Assembly: GCA_964539135.1 (NCBI GenBank)
Contig: CAZIFG010000012.1
Location: forward strand, 1 to 55,194
DNA: 55,194 bases
Reading direction: 5' to 3'
From: CAZIFG01 sp964539135
GTDB lineage: Bacteria > Margulisbacteria > Marinamargulisbacteria > GCA-2716485 > CAZIFG01
In this document: piece by piece, positions 40,862 to 50,191 of the stretch
How the letters are laid out: every line of letters begins with the position of its first letter
How positions within the stretch are numbered: the stretch's first letter is position 1
Program-made: the position numbers and the translations under genes
The notes under the pieces: model-generated
What the model saw: the letters and a program-made list of their open reading frames with translations, nothing else
The model's database searches: none
Told to the model about the DNA's origin: nothing

Positions 40862-42511
40862 ATGGGAGCAAAACAACTCAAATATTCAGAAGAAGCATGG
40901 AAAGCCCTTGGAAACGGGATCGACAAAGTTGCCGATGCTGTAGGATCTACATTGGGCCCAAATGGAAACAATGTTGTATTAGAAAAAAAATGGGGATCGC
41001 CCACCATTACAAATGATGGCGTGACCATTGCCAAAGAAATTGAACTCGAAGATGCCTTTGAAAACATGGGCGCCCAACTCATCAAAGAAATTGCCTCCAA
41101 AACAAACGACATCGCAGGAGACGGCACCACAACAGCAACCATTCTAGGACGTGCTATATTTAAAGAAGGCCTTCGAAACGTTGTTGCAGGCGCAAATCCT
41201 ATTCAACTTAAAAAAGGCATTGAAAAAGCGGTCAAAACCGTCATTGCTGGTTTAGAAAAAGAAGCTCAAAAAGTAGATTCTAAAGAAGCCATTGCTCAAG
41301 TCGCCACCATTTCAGCCAATAACGACGAAGAAATTGGAAACCTTATTGCGGATGCCATGGAAAAAGTAGGAAAAGATGGCGTCATCACAGTTGAAGAATC
41401 CAAAGGAATCGAAACAGAACTTGAAATCGTAGAAGGTATGCAATTTGACAAAGGTTATGCGTCTCCTTACATGATTACCAACAAAGAAAGAATGGAAGCC
41501 AGCTATGACGAGCCTTTCATTTTACTCAGCGACAAAAAAATCTCTGCCATTAAAGACCTACTTCCCCTACTTGAAAAAGTAGTTCAAACCGGAAAAGCAT
41601 TGGTCATTATCGCAGAAGATGTAGATGGTGAAGCACTTGCAACCTTAGTTGTAAACAAACTCAGAGGCACAATCAACGCCGTTGTTATCAAAGCTCCTGG
41701 TTTTGGCGACAGACGAAAAGCCATGTTAGAAGATATCGCCATTTTAACAGGCGCTGAAGTCATTTCTGAAGAAAAAGGACTCAGCTTAGAAACAACAGAA
41801 TTGAGCCAATTGGGTCAGGCTGCAAAAGTAAAAGCAAGCAAAGACAACACCACTATCGTCAAAGGAAAAGGCAACGCGAAAGCCATTGCTGCTCGTGTTG
41901 AAGAAATCAAAAATGAAATTAAAAATACAGATTCTTCCTACGACAAAGAAAAACTTCAAGAACGATTAGCGAAGCTATCAGGTGGCGTAGCCATTATTAA
42001 AGCAGGCGCTGCAACTGAAACCGAGCTAAAAGAGAAAAAATACCGAATTGAAGACGCCCTCTCAGCAACACGTGCAGCTGTAGAAGATGGAATTGTTTCA
42101 GGCGGTGGAACAGCACTTATTAACCAAATTCCAAACCTTGAAAAAGCCATCACAAAAGAAACTGGCGATATCAAATTGGGCATGCAATTGGTTTCAAAAG
42201 CACTCTCTATTCCATTAAGACAAATCGCTGAAAATTCAGATGTAGATCCCTCTGTAATTGTTGAAAAAGTAAAATCAACAGCAGCTAACATCGGATTTAA
42301 TGCACGAACAGGCGAATTGGAAGACTTAATTAAAGCAGGGATTGTAGACCCCGCAAAAGTCACAAAATCAGCGCTTCAAAATGCAGCATCTATCGTTGGA
42401 TTATTGCTCACCACGAAAGTACTCATCGCAGACAAGCCAGAAGAAAAAGCAACTGCAGACATGGGTGCGGGAATGGGCGGAATGGGAGGCGGCATGCCAG
42501 GAATGATGTAA
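40862..42511 (+). CDS. groEL: Chaperonin GroEL
   Basis: 549 aa with the ATP-binding 'DAVGSTLGPNGNNVVLEKKW' and 'AGDGTTTATILGRAIFKEGL' segments, the apical 'VEGMQFDKGYASPYMITN', and the C-terminal GGM tail (MGAGMGGMGGGMPGMM). Normal length. Folds cytosolic proteins with GroES, under HrcA control through the CIRCE upstream. A strong hairpin follows the stop. Confidence 0.99.
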   Translation: MGAKQLKYSEEAWKALGNGIDKVADAVGSTLGPNGNNVVLEKKWGSPTITNDGVTIAKEIELEDAFENMGAQLIKEIASKTNDIAGDGTTTATILGRAIFKEGLRNVVAGANPIQLKKGIEKAVKTVIAGLEKEAQKVDSKEAIAQVATISANNDEEIGNLIADAMEKVGKDGVITVEESKGIETELEIVEGMQFDKGYASPYMITNKERMEASYDEPFILLSDKKISAIKDLLPLLEKVVQTGKALVIIAEDVDGEALATLVVNKLRGTINAVVIKAPGFGDRRKAMLEDIAILTGAEVISEEKGLSLETTELSQLGQAAKVKASKDNTTIVKGKGNAKAIAARVEEIKNEIKNTDSSYDKEKLQERLAKLSGGVAIIKAGAATETELKEKKYRIEDALSATRAAVEDGIVSGGGTALINQIPNLEKAITKETGDIKLGMQLVSKALSIPLRQIAENSDVDPSVIVEKVKSTAANIGFNARTGELEDLIKAGIVDPAKVTKSALQNAASIVGLLLTTKVLIADKPEEKATADMGAGMGGMGGGMPGMM

Positions 42512-42530
42512 ATTCCTAGCGCCCCTCTTT

Positions 42531-42559
42531 CCAGGGACTTGAAGTTCTCAAGTCCCTGG
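42531..42559 (+). terminator. Strong hairpin after groEL, between convergent groEL and ligA
   Basis: CCAGGGACTTGA and TCAAGTCCCTGG form a perfect 12-bp stem with a 5-nt loop. It lies 19 bp past the groEL stop and 38 bp before the ligA stop. There is no T tract, so it may act by stem strength, possibly on both strands. Next to it, 42567-42586 has ACTCTTACGATTCGCAACAG, the same fragment found in the hemW hairpin. Confidence 0.7.
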
Positions 42560-42597
42560 AGTCCGGACTCTTACGATTCGCAACAGCCCCGAATCCT

Positions 42598-44550
42598 TCA
42601 CTTTAAAAAACGATCCAAATCCCCTTCTCGAATAATTTCAATTTCTGACCCTTTTGAGTTAAGCTGCTCCACTTTATCTACTTTAGATCCCGGGGACTCT
42701 CCCACAATCAAATAATTCAACTGAGCAGAAACAGACGATAAAATACGACCTCCCAAAGCCTGTATTTTCTCATGAAGATCTTGACGCTTATACGCCTGCA
42801 AAGTGCCCGTAACCAAAAAAGTTTTCCCCTCTAAAGGCCTCGATGCTTTGACAACAGATTCAAGGGAAATCCCCAACGCAAACAATCGCGCAATCATAGT
42901 CTGAAAATCCCCTTCCTGACTGACCCTCAAAAAAGCACGAGCCACAATATCCCCCACCTCTTCAACTGAAACCAACTCCGCGTAAGATGCCCCCATCAAA
43001 GATTCAAAAGTCCCAAAACGATCCGCTAAAAGCACCGCCGTACGTTCTCCAATAAAAGGAATCCCCAAAGCAAACAAAAAACGAGAAAACGAAATAGCCT
43101 TACTCTGTTCCAAAGCCTTTTTAATATTTTGAAGCGATTTTTCCCCCATCCGTTCTAAGGACAACCACTGAGAATCCGTCAATTCATACAAATCCGGAAA
43201 CGTTTGAACCAAACCATTATCCACTAAACTTTCAATCAACTGAGTTCCGACGCCATCAATATCCATGGCCTTTCGCGACACAAAATGAATGAAACGTCCC
43301 TTAATTTGAGCCTTACAAGAATACGACGTACATCGATACGCAACCTCTCCGTCTGCTTTAAAAACAGAAGCGCCACAAACAGGACACATCTCAGGCATTT
43401 CAAAAGAACGACTGGTATCAAAAGTTTCATAAAGTCCTATAATTTCAGGGATCACATCACCCGCCCGTTGAATCATCACCTTATCGCCAATTCGAACATT
43501 TTTACGCTGAATATCATCAATATTATGAAGTGTCGCACGCTTAATCATCACACCAGACACCAAAACAGGCTCTAATTCTGCAACCGGTGTCAAAACCCCT
43601 GTTCGGCCCACTTGAACGGAAATATCCAAAAGAGTGGTCACCGCTTTTTCAGCCGAAAATTTATACGCAATCGCCCAGCGGGGTGCTTTTGACGTGAACC
43701 CCAATTGATCTTGATAGGCAAAGCTATTCACCTTAATAACCGCACCATCAATATCCCAATCAAAGCCAGGTCTCAAGGATTCAATCTGTTGAATGGCAAC
43801 CAAAACCTCACTCAAAGAATGGCAGGAAAAAATAGGAGCCACAACAGGAAAGCCCAAATCTCGAACACGATCCAATGCAGCTCTATGGGTCAGTCCTGCA
43901 TCCTCCACACTCTGATAAATGACAATATCCAAATGTCGCTCAGCAGCAATACGGGGATCCAACTGGCGCAAAGAGCCTGCTGCCGCATTTCGAGGATTGG
44001 CAAACTGATCTTTAAGCGTTTCAAAAACAGATTTTCGCATAAAAACCTCACCACGAACTTCAAGTGTTTCAGGTGAAGATAAAACCAAAGGCAAAGACCG
44101 AATGGTTTTAAGATTAGAAGTCACATTTTCACCTGTAAACCCATCTCCTCGTGTAGCCCCTTCCTTAAATTTACCATTTTCATAATGAAGCGAAATGGCA
44201 AGACCATCCATTTTGGGCTCCACAATAAATTCAATGTCTTTTCGCTCAAGCGCTTTATAAATTCGATCCATAAAAGCAGCCAACTCATCCACATTAAACA
44301 CATTCCCCAAAGACGGCAATTTACGCTGATGTTGGAAAGGCTCAAAGGCAGATAAAGGGTGAGCCCCTATACGCTGTGTGGGCGAGCAAGGATCAATTAA
44401 TAACGGATTTTCAGATTCAAAGACCTGAATGTCTCGATATTTCAAATCATATTCATAATCCGAAATAGACGGGGCATCTAAAACATAGTATTTCACCGCA
44501 TGATCTTGAAGCTCGCGAATCAGATGCTGATATCTCTCAAAAGAAATCAT
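42598..44550 (-). CDS. ligA: NAD+-dependent DNA ligase
   Basis: 650 aa with all LigA parts: the Ia domain, then the adenylation motif EPKMDGLAISL with the AMP-accepting Lys113. The OB fold is followed by a four-cysteine zinc finger (CPVC ... CTSYSC, about residues 390-415), helix-hairpin-helix motifs, and a C-terminal BRCT domain ('FLVTGTLQAYKRQDL'). It seals nicks in replication and repair. Its start overlaps the amj stop by one base in TGATG, so it may be translated in a coupled way from the amj transcript. Confidence 0.97.
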   Translation of the reverse strand: MISFERYQHLIRELQDHAVKYYVLDAPSISDYEYDLKYRDIQVFESENPLLIDPCSPTQRIGAHPLSAFEPFQHQRKLPSLGNVFNVDELAAFMDRIYKALERKDIEFIVEPKMDGLAISLHYENGKFKEGATRGDGFTGENVTSNLKTIRSLPLVLSSPETLEVRGEVFMRKSVFETLKDQFANPRNAAAGSLRQLDPRIAAERHLDIVIYQSVEDAGLTHRAALDRVRDLGFPVVAPIFSCHSLSEVLVAIQQIESLRPGFDWDIDGAVIKVNSFAYQDQLGFTSKAPRWAIAYKFSAEKAVTTLLDISVQVGRTGVLTPVAELEPVLVSGVMIKRATLHNIDDIQRKNVRIGDKVMIQRAGDVIPEIIGLYETFDTSRSFEMPEMCPVCGASVFKADGEVAYRCTSYSCKAQIKGRFIHFVSRKAMDIDGVGTQLIESLVDNGLVQTFPDLYELTDSQWLSLERMGEKSLQNIKKALEQSKAISFSRFLFALGIPFIGERTAVLLADRFGTFESLMGASYAELVSVEEVGDIVARAFLRVSQEGDFQTMIARLFALGISLESVVKASRPLEGKTFLVTGTLQAYKRQDLHEKIQALGGRILSSVSAQLNYLIVGESPGSKVDKVEQLNSKGSEIEIIREGDLDRFLK

Positions 44551-45401
44551 CAGCCAGAAACACCATGGCTAATCCATTTAGCTACAAATAAGATGTAAAG
44601 CGTCAAAGGTTTAAACAAAATTTGAGCAATAATCAAGGTCCCTATCATTTTTCCCAATTGCAACAAAAAAACAACGGCCTTCACATCGCCTTCAGATCTC
44701 TCCCCATTCACAGCCTGATCCGTAATACGTGCCCCTGGGGGATCTACAAAAATCGTAAATAAAATAGTCGCCATCCCATTGACAATCCCCGAAAGTTGAA
44801 TAGCCGTCGCTCTAAACTCGGGTAAATATGCCCCCGCAAGTAAAGAACACAGAACCCCTATGCAATAAATAGAAGTCACAAGCATATTAAAAATGAGAAA
44901 TCCTTTTGGAATAGATCGCCAGTTAACAGTTGAAAAGTCACGCCAACGTGGCAATCTAAACGCACGTCCCAAAGCGACCAAATTAGAAGGATTCAAAACA
45001 GAAAGAAACAAACGCGGCATAGAGCCCAAAACCAAAAACCGTTGAATTAAAACTTGAAAAACACGAAGCGCAGTAGGCGTCAATAAAGCCCCTACAAAAG
45101 AGCCTAAAAAAGCAGAAAAAATAATAAATCTAAAGGCATGTTCTAAAGCCAAAACCCCCGAAGGGCCACCATAAAGAATAGCATGATCCACCATAGACCC
45201 TAAAAAGGGTGCTTGAAACATATTGGAAAGGCGTGAAACCAGCAACGTACTCGTAACAAAAGACATAGCAATGGCAATTTGTCGCGTTCTCACACCTGCA
45301 AGACGCATAGAATAGGCCAAAGATTCTGTCAGATGAATAGTAAAGGTAAAAAAACAAATAAGAGGAATAGGTCCCCCATTAAAAATAGGAATAGACATCA
45401 T
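44550..45401 (-). CDS. amj: Lipid II flippase Amj-like membrane protein
   Basis: 283 aa with about six hydrophobic segments. The start 'IHLTESLAYSMRLAGVRTRQ' followed by 'SNMFQAPFLG' is the hallmark of the Amj (YdaH/DUF2837) family, an alternative lipid II flippase to MurJ in peptidoglycan synthesis. I start at the first of two adjacent ATGs (45401). An in-frame TTG at 45449 extends the protein by 16 residues, but only the ATG is preceded by a -10-like box. A MurJ gene is not in the window. Confidence 0.8.
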   Translation of the reverse strand: MMSIPIFNGGPIPLICFFTFTIHLTESLAYSMRLAGVRTRQIAIAMSFVTSTLLVSRLSNMFQAPFLGSMVDHAILYGGPSGVLALEHAFRFIIFSAFLGSFVGALLTPTALRVFQVLIQRFLVLGSMPRLFLSVLNPSNLVALGRAFRLPRWRDFSTVNWRSIPKGFLIFNMLVTSIYCIGVLCSLLAGAYLPEFRATAIQLSGIVNGMATILFTIFVDPPGARITDQAVNGERSEGDVKAVVFLLQLGKMIGTLIIAQILFKPLTLYILFVAKWISHGVSG

Positions 45402-45408
45402 AAAAAAC

Positions 45409-45414
45409 AGTATA
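45409..45414 (-). promoter_or_regulatory. -10 box 7 bp before the amj ATG (possible leaderless promoter)
   Basis: On the minus strand TATACT is followed by 7 bp and then ATG-ATG, with no ribosome site. No clear -35 box. If used, the transcript would start at or next to the ATG. Confidence 0.35.
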
Positions 45415-45460
45415 CAGGATTTATAAAAAACCCACACTATTGTTTGCAAAGATAAAAAGT

Positions 45461-45469
45461 TGATATAAT
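45461..45469 (+). promoter_or_regulatory. Extended -10 promoter of secG-bamA
   Basis: TGATATAAT is an extended -10 box (TG-n-TATAAT) lying 34 bp before the secG ATG, with AAGGA as ribosome site. Its -35 region overlaps the divergent amj upstream region. Confidence 0.65.
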
Positions 45470-45503
45470 AAAAATAACGATATCGAAGATAAGGATTACA
45501 ATC

Positions 45504-45722
45504 ATGAAAAACATGCTACTTGCCATTGAATTTTTAGCCGCAATTGGACTCATCATCACCATTCTACTCCACTCTGCAAAAGGAGAAGGTCTAGGATCAA
45601 TTGGCGGAGGGGCGCGTTTATTTAAAACACAAAAAGGCTTAGAAGCAGGCCTCAATAAAGTCACAACCTCACTTGCCATTATATTTTTTGTGGTTGCTAT
45701 AATTTTAGGAATCACCAACTAA
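45504..45722 (+). CDS. secG: Protein translocase subunit SecG
   Basis: 72 aa. Two TM helices flank the loop 'LLHSAKGEGLGSIGGGARLF', the standard SecG layout. The first helix is 'LAIEFLAAIGLIITIL' and the second 'SLAIIFFVVAIILGI'. SecG is the small subunit of the SecYEG channel. Its stop is one base before the bamA GTG, so both are probably co-transcribed, linking the export channel to outer-membrane assembly. Confidence 0.95.
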   Translation: MKNMLLAIEFLAAIGLIITILLHSAKGEGLGSIGGGARLFKTQKGLEAGLNKVTTSLAIIFFVVAIILGITN

Positions 45723-45723
45723 A

Positions 45724-47448
45724 GTGATCCCTAAAAGTGCAAAAGTTGTCCTATTTCTAATTGGACTCAGCATTACCATACACGGAAAAGACAGCGTCTT
45801 ATCGACCAAGCCTCTAGAAAAAATCGACGTCACAGGCAATTATTACACATCTAAAGAAGGTGTTTTAAAAGACCTTGGAATTCCCATAGGAGATCCTCTA
45901 AACCCCTATCTAATAAGTCGTGCGGTCGACAAAATTACGTCCATGGGAACATATAAATCCGTCAGCTATCAAGTCAAAGAAAAAAACGACAAAACCACCC
46001 TGATATTTAAAGTAGAAGAAAATCATCAAGTCACGGAAATTATCATCACCGGAAACAAATCCATTAAAACAGAAAAAATGCACCCCCTTCTAACGCTAAA
46101 GGCCCATGAAATTTTTGATTATGGCAAACTCCGAAAAGATGTAGAAAGCATTGAAACACTCTACGCCGATGGCGGTTTTTTTCGCGCAAAAATTTATAAA
46201 ATAGACACCCCAACAACTCAAGATGGGCCCGTGGTTTTTCATATTGGAGAAGGCACCATCCGAGAATTAAGCATCACAGGAAACACAAAAACACGCACCT
46301 ATGTAATCTTAAGAGAACTGACATTAAGACCGGGAGATACACTCAACACAGAGCAAGTTCGAAGAAGTGTCCGAAATATTTTCAACCTCAGCTACTTTAA
46401 TAATGTCACCCCCGAAATCATTCCGGCCGAAAAAAAGAATGAATATGATTTAAAACTGGTGTTAGACGAAAATCCCCAACAAGGGTCCTTTAGTGTAGGG
46501 GGTGGATACAGCCCGAGTGTAGGATTTAGTTTATTCACAGACATCAATTGGAACAACATATTGGGAACAGGTACCAGTACCATGTTACGCGCAAATTTTG
46601 GGATTCAATCAGCTGAAAGAAACAATAGAAATGCCTCTTATCAATTCAAATATCACAACCCCTGGATGTGGTCCAAACGAAAATCCTTAACCTTTAGAAG
46701 CTGGATTACCAACGGAAACCAGCTGTCTATTTTACCCTCCAGCGGCAGTCTTGATTTTATTGATCAACAAAGGGCAGGTTTTGATGTTCAAATTGGCATC
46801 CCACACACCTATTATACAAGCAGCTTCCACACGCTGAAATATGAAAATGTCGAATTGGGTAATCCCCTACTTCAATATAACATCCACAGCTACACCTTAG
46901 GCCTCAGTTACGATACCCGAGATTTTACCTTAAATCCAAGAAGCGGTCTTTATAATTACCTCTCCGTCGAACAAGCTCTGCCTATCAATGAAAATTCTTT
47001 AGAATTCACCCAATTAGATCTAACACTCAGTCGGTTCATCCCCACCTTTAAAGATCAAACCATTGCGTTAAGACATTCCTTCGGATGGATACGAAGTGAA
47101 GATGTCCATAATGCCAGAATTTTTCAATCCCAATGGTATTATGTTGGAGGTGCCAACACCATTCGCGGATACCCCGATTTAAATCCTGTCCACTTTGGAA
47201 ACCATAAATCCCTTTTTTCAGCCGAATACCGATTTATCATGAGCCAAACACTCTCCACCGTCTTATTTGTAGACATTGGATATGCCTCCTTTTATAGTCA
47301 CGACATCTATGATTTCAGTAAATACAAACTGGGAAAAGGCATAGGCGTTCGGTTTATGATTCCAGGACTAGGCCCCATTCGACTGGATTTTGGAATTGAC
47401 GATCGAGGCGAATCGCGTATTCATTTCAATATTGGCCAAGTATTTTAA
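45724..47448 (+). CDS. bamA: Outer-membrane assembly factor BamA, short (three POTRA) form
   Basis: 574 aa, GTG start directly after secG. A signal peptide of about 20 residues is followed by three POTRA-like repeats (residues 33-240): 'KIDVTGNYYTSKEGVLKDLG', 'VTEIIITGNKSIKTEKM' and 'IRELSITGNTKTRTYVI'. The barrel has the 'YVGGANTIRGYPDL' segment and the C-terminus FNIGQVF with a terminal Phe. Proteobacterial BamA has five POTRAs and about 800 aa; the three-repeat plan resembles cyanobacterial Omp85. It is followed by skp and lpxD, the conserved bamA neighbourhood. Confidence 0.93.
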   Translation: MIPKSAKVVLFLIGLSITIHGKDSVLSTKPLEKIDVTGNYYTSKEGVLKDLGIPIGDPLNPYLISRAVDKITSMGTYKSVSYQVKEKNDKTTLIFKVEENHQVTEIIITGNKSIKTEKMHPLLTLKAHEIFDYGKLRKDVESIETLYADGGFFRAKIYKIDTPTTQDGPVVFHIGEGTIRELSITGNTKTRTYVILRELTLRPGDTLNTEQVRRSVRNIFNLSYFNNVTPEIIPAEKKNEYDLKLVLDENPQQGSFSVGGGYSPSVGFSLFTDINWNNILGTGTSTMLRANFGIQSAERNNRNASYQFKYHNPWMWSKRKSLTFRSWITNGNQLSILPSSGSLDFIDQQRAGFDVQIGIPHTYYTSSFHTLKYENVELGNPLLQYNIHSYTLGLSYDTRDFTLNPRSGLYNYLSVEQALPINENSLEFTQLDLTLSRFIPTFKDQTIALRHSFGWIRSEDVHNARIFQSQWYYVGGANTIRGYPDLNPVHFGNHKSLFSAEYRFIMSQTLSTVLFVDIGYASFYSHDIYDFSKYKLGKGIGVRFMIPGLGPIRLDFGIDDRGESRIHFNIGQVF

Positions 47449-47502
47449 AATTTGATAGAATAACAAAAGAAAAACACTCTAATCAGAAAGGATGGATAAA
47501 GA

Positions 47503-47973
47503 ATGAAAAAATTAACACTCGCATGTGCCCTCGCATTAACGACCTTAACATTACCTGCTATGGCAGACAATTTAGGGATTATTGATACAGAAAAAGTCGC
47601 TGCAGGCGCTAAAATGGTCGCTGAGTATCAAAAAAACATGATCGAAAAACAAAACGAATTCAAATCGTTTTACGACAAACAACAAAAAAAACTTGAAGAA
47701 GAAAAAGAAAAAGCCTCCAAAGCAAAAGACAAAGCAAAAGCAGAAAAAGAACTTCAAGACACATTTAAAAAATTAGATGAAGAAGTGAAAGCAAAACAAC
47801 AAGAACTGGCAAATTTAGACAGAGCTTTCAATGAAAACTTCTTAACAAGCGTAAAAAGAGCCTCAAAAGAAGCGTCTAAAAAATACGGAATTGACGTTGT
47901 TGTAGAGAAAAACGTGACATATTCTGGTGGATTTGACCTTACAGAAAGCGTAATCGAACTTTTAAACAAGTAA
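47503..47973 (+). CDS. skp: Periplasmic chaperone Skp/OmpH-like
   Basis: 156 aa. A signal peptide of about 21 residues ends at TLPAMADN. A long Lys/Glu-rich coiled coil (about 45-125) forms the tentacle region, with the usual beta-strand ends (N-terminal 'LGIIDTEKVA' and C-terminal 'GIDVVVEKNVTYSGG'). Skp escorts unfolded outer-membrane proteins to BamA. Its stop abuts the lpxD ATG. Confidence 0.92.
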   Translation: MKKLTLACALALTTLTLPAMADNLGIIDTEKVAAGAKMVAEYQKNMIEKQNEFKSFYDKQQKKLEEEKEKASKAKDKAKAEKELQDTFKKLDEEVKAKQQELANLDRAFNENFLTSVKRASKEASKKYGIDVVVEKNVTYSGGFDLTESVIELLNK

Positions 47974-48957
47974 ATGCCGTCCTATCGATTATCTGAAATC
48001 GAAAGACATGTGGAGGGTCTCCTAATCGGAGACCCTCAGATTACAGTAAACAGCATCAGCCCCGTAGAAAATATCACCGAAAACAGCTTAACCTTTATTT
48101 TAGATGCTAAAAAATCAAAAAACGCCACGCTATCCGCTGCAAAAGCGGCCATTACATATAAAGAATTACCCTTAAGTATCCCCCAAATTGTGGTTAAAAA
48201 CCCTAAAAAAGCACTGGCACAAATCATTCACCTTTTTTTTAACACATACGAAGCCATAACACATCACCCTTGCGTCAAAAACGCACAAATTCATCCCCTT
48301 TCTCAAGTCGATCCCTCTGTTAAAATAGGTGCCTTTACAACGATAGGCGCGCATACAACGATTCAAGAACACACACAAATTCACAGTCATGTCTCGATTG
48401 GAGACCACGTAACAATTGGAAAAAACTGCGTCATTCATCCCAATGTGGTCTTATATAATAACGTCGTCATCGGCAATAATGTCCTCATTAATGCAGGAAC
48501 TGTCATTGGCAGCAGCGGCTTTGGGTATTATCCCACTCAAGAAGGCCACTGGGCCGCGATCCAGCAAGTCGGCACCGTCATCATAGAAGATGATGTTGAA
48601 ATTGGCGCAAATACCGCAATAGACCGTGCCTGTATGGGAGAAACTCGAATTGGAAAAGGCACAAAATTAGACAATCTGATTCATATTCCCCACAACACAA
48701 AAATAGGTCGACATTGTGCCATTGCGGGTCAAGTTGGGTTCACCGGAAGCGCCACTATAGAGGATCATGTCATGATCGGCGGTCAGGTCGGAATTGAAAG
48801 TGTAACCGTGGGAAAAGGCAGTATCATCGCAGGAAAATCAGGTGTCACAAAATCCCTCCCACCAGGGTCTATTGTATCTGGGTTCCCGGCATGGGATCAT
48901 AAAAAAGAGCTCCAAAAAGAAGCCGCCATTCGAAAATGGTTTAATCAAGGAAAATAA
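47974..48957 (+). CDS. lpxD: UDP-3-O-acylglucosamine N-acyltransferase
   Basis: 327 aa. An N-terminal uridine-binding part is followed by hexapeptide repeats (LxIGxHVTIG-type) forming a left-handed beta-helix. The catalytic histidine segment is NLIHIPHNTKIG, and GSSGFGYYP and GQVGFTGSATI are diagnostic. LpxD adds the second acyl chain in lipid A synthesis, so the organism makes LPS. It starts directly after the skp stop. Confidence 0.96.
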   Translation: MPSYRLSEIERHVEGLLIGDPQITVNSISPVENITENSLTFILDAKKSKNATLSAAKAAITYKELPLSIPQIVVKNPKKALAQIIHLFFNTYEAITHHPCVKNAQIHPLSQVDPSVKIGAFTTIGAHTTIQEHTQIHSHVSIGDHVTIGKNCVIHPNVVLYNNVVIGNNVLINAGTVIGSSGFGYYPTQEGHWAAIQQVGTVIIEDDVEIGANTAIDRACMGETRIGKGTKLDNLIHIPHNTKIGRHCAIAGQVGFTGSATIEDHVMIGGQVGIESVTVGKGSIIAGKSGVTKSLPPGSIVSGFPAWDHKKELQKEAAIRKWFNQGK

Positions 48958-48958
48958 T

Positions 48959-49621
48959 ATGGTCAAAAAAATACTTTTAGTTGCTTTAATGGCATGCAGC
49001 ACTCAAATGCTTCACGCCAGTTCCTCTTTAAATGGCGGCACAGGTCTGATTAAAATTCCAACAGGAGAAGCCCTTCATTATAGAGAATATAGTACATCTC
49101 TAGATTACATGTACCATACAAAATATAGCAACTATGACAAATGGGTGTACCAATTTAATCTCGGTATTTTTGAAAAAATGGAAATTGGCTTCCAAGGCGG
49201 AACCGTCCCCACTGAAGGGGTCTATCTAAATGCCAAATACTATGTTTATGCACAAAACGAAGCACGCCCTGTATCTTTAGCCATAGGAACCCAACGTTTC
49301 ACCTCCAGAGAACCCATATTTTATGTGGTCATGACGAAAAAATTTCACAATAAAATCACCATACATGGAGGCTTAAAAAGCATCTTAACCGAAAAAGAAC
49401 TGCAAGGCGGAGTCATTGCAGGCATTCAAGTACCTGTTGAGCGCAAGTTAGATGTATTAGGAGATATCAACTACGAAAATAAAGAGTATCAATTCAACTT
49501 TGGACTCAAATATAGTGTCACCCCAGAATTTTCCATCCGCGCGAGTGCCTTAGATGCCTTAAATGCAGATAAAACCAAGCAATATTTCACAGTTGGTCTC
49601 TACTTAAATCATTTCCTATAA
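48959..49621 (+). CDS. Outer-membrane barrel-like protein without TPR (third paralogue)
   Basis: About 220 aa from ATG 48959, which has AAGGA 7 nt upstream and lies 1 bp past the lpxD stop. A signal peptide of about 19 residues (VALMACSTQMLHASS) precedes 'GGTGLIKIPTGEALHYREYS'. The LI(N/K)(I/V)P start and beta-strand pattern match the N-terminal parts of the two TPR proteins in the rotor operon. Only the coiled coil and TPR are missing. The function is unknown; its position in the bam-lpx cluster fits an outer-membrane protein. Confidence 0.75.
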   Translation: MVKKILLVALMACSTQMLHASSSLNGGTGLIKIPTGEALHYREYSTSLDYMYHTKYSNYDKWVYQFNLGIFEKMEIGFQGGTVPTEGVYLNAKYYVYAQNEARPVSLAIGTQRFTSREPIFYVVMTKKFHNKITIHGGLKSILTEKELQGGVIAGIQVPVERKLDVLGDINYENKEYQFNFGLKYSVTPEFSIRASALDALNADKTKQYFTVGLYLNHFL

Positions 49622-49705
49622 CCCCCCACCCCCCCAAGCAACGGTTGCGAAAAAGGCAAAAAGCATGCTACGCTATAGGATTAGGGGATTCAAAAAAGGT
49701 AAAAA

Positions 49706-50191
49706 ATGAAAGAAAACTACTTAGAAATTATCATCACCAAGCATGAAACAGAATTTAAGGCCGAAAGCCCAAATTTCCCCCATTGCGAAGGTAACGGAGA
49801 AACTAAAGAGCTTGCCTTAAATGATTTAACACTTTCCATCCGAAATTATATCAGCGAAATGGCAGGCCGATCCCTAGAAAAAATGATTTTAAACGCGCCA
49901 TACAGCAAAGTATTAACCAACCCCGACGACACCAGTGATAACGAACACCGCGTCATTCCCCTCAAAAAGGACCCGATGGGCGCAAACTACCCTGTCTTTA
50001 TCAAATTAAAGAAAAATCATATTAATGCTAAAACTGAAGTTGAAACCGAATCTTTATCGGAAGAATTTGAAGAGCTTATTCAACATTTAAAAGACAAACA
50101 CCCGCTCAATGTAGACATGTTAGAAGGATTAAATGTAAATCCAAAAATGGCTTCAGAAATTTTATTTAATGTGTTAATGTCATTAAACTAA
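49706..50191 (+). CDS. HicB-like protein, no HicA toxin beside it
   Basis: 161 aa. The first 55 residues, with 'EFKAESPNFPHCEGNGETKE' and 'ALNDLTLSIRNYIS', show the HicB/UPF0150 fold pattern (a P-x-F-P-x-C box followed by G-x-T-x-E-x-A). The rest has no motif that I know and is acidic towards the C-terminus. HicB normally pairs with the small toxin HicA, but neither neighbour is one: the next gene, thrS, overlaps its stop (TAATG). An orphan or a non-toxin member is more likely. Medium confidence in the family. Confidence 0.6.
   Translation: MKENYLEIIITKHETEFKAESPNFPHCEGNGETKELALNDLTLSIRNYISEMAGRSLEKMILNAPYSKVLTNPDDTSDNEHRVIPLKKDPMGANYPVFIKLKKNHINAKTEVETESLSEEFEELIQHLKDKHPLNVDMLEGLNVNPKMASEILFNVLMSLN

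Noticed and set aside
47487..47505. Four-codon open frame before skp (ATG GAT AAA GAA TGA) as a leader peptide
   Set aside because: It overlaps the skp ATG but is too short to distinguish from chance, with no attenuator-like hairpin.
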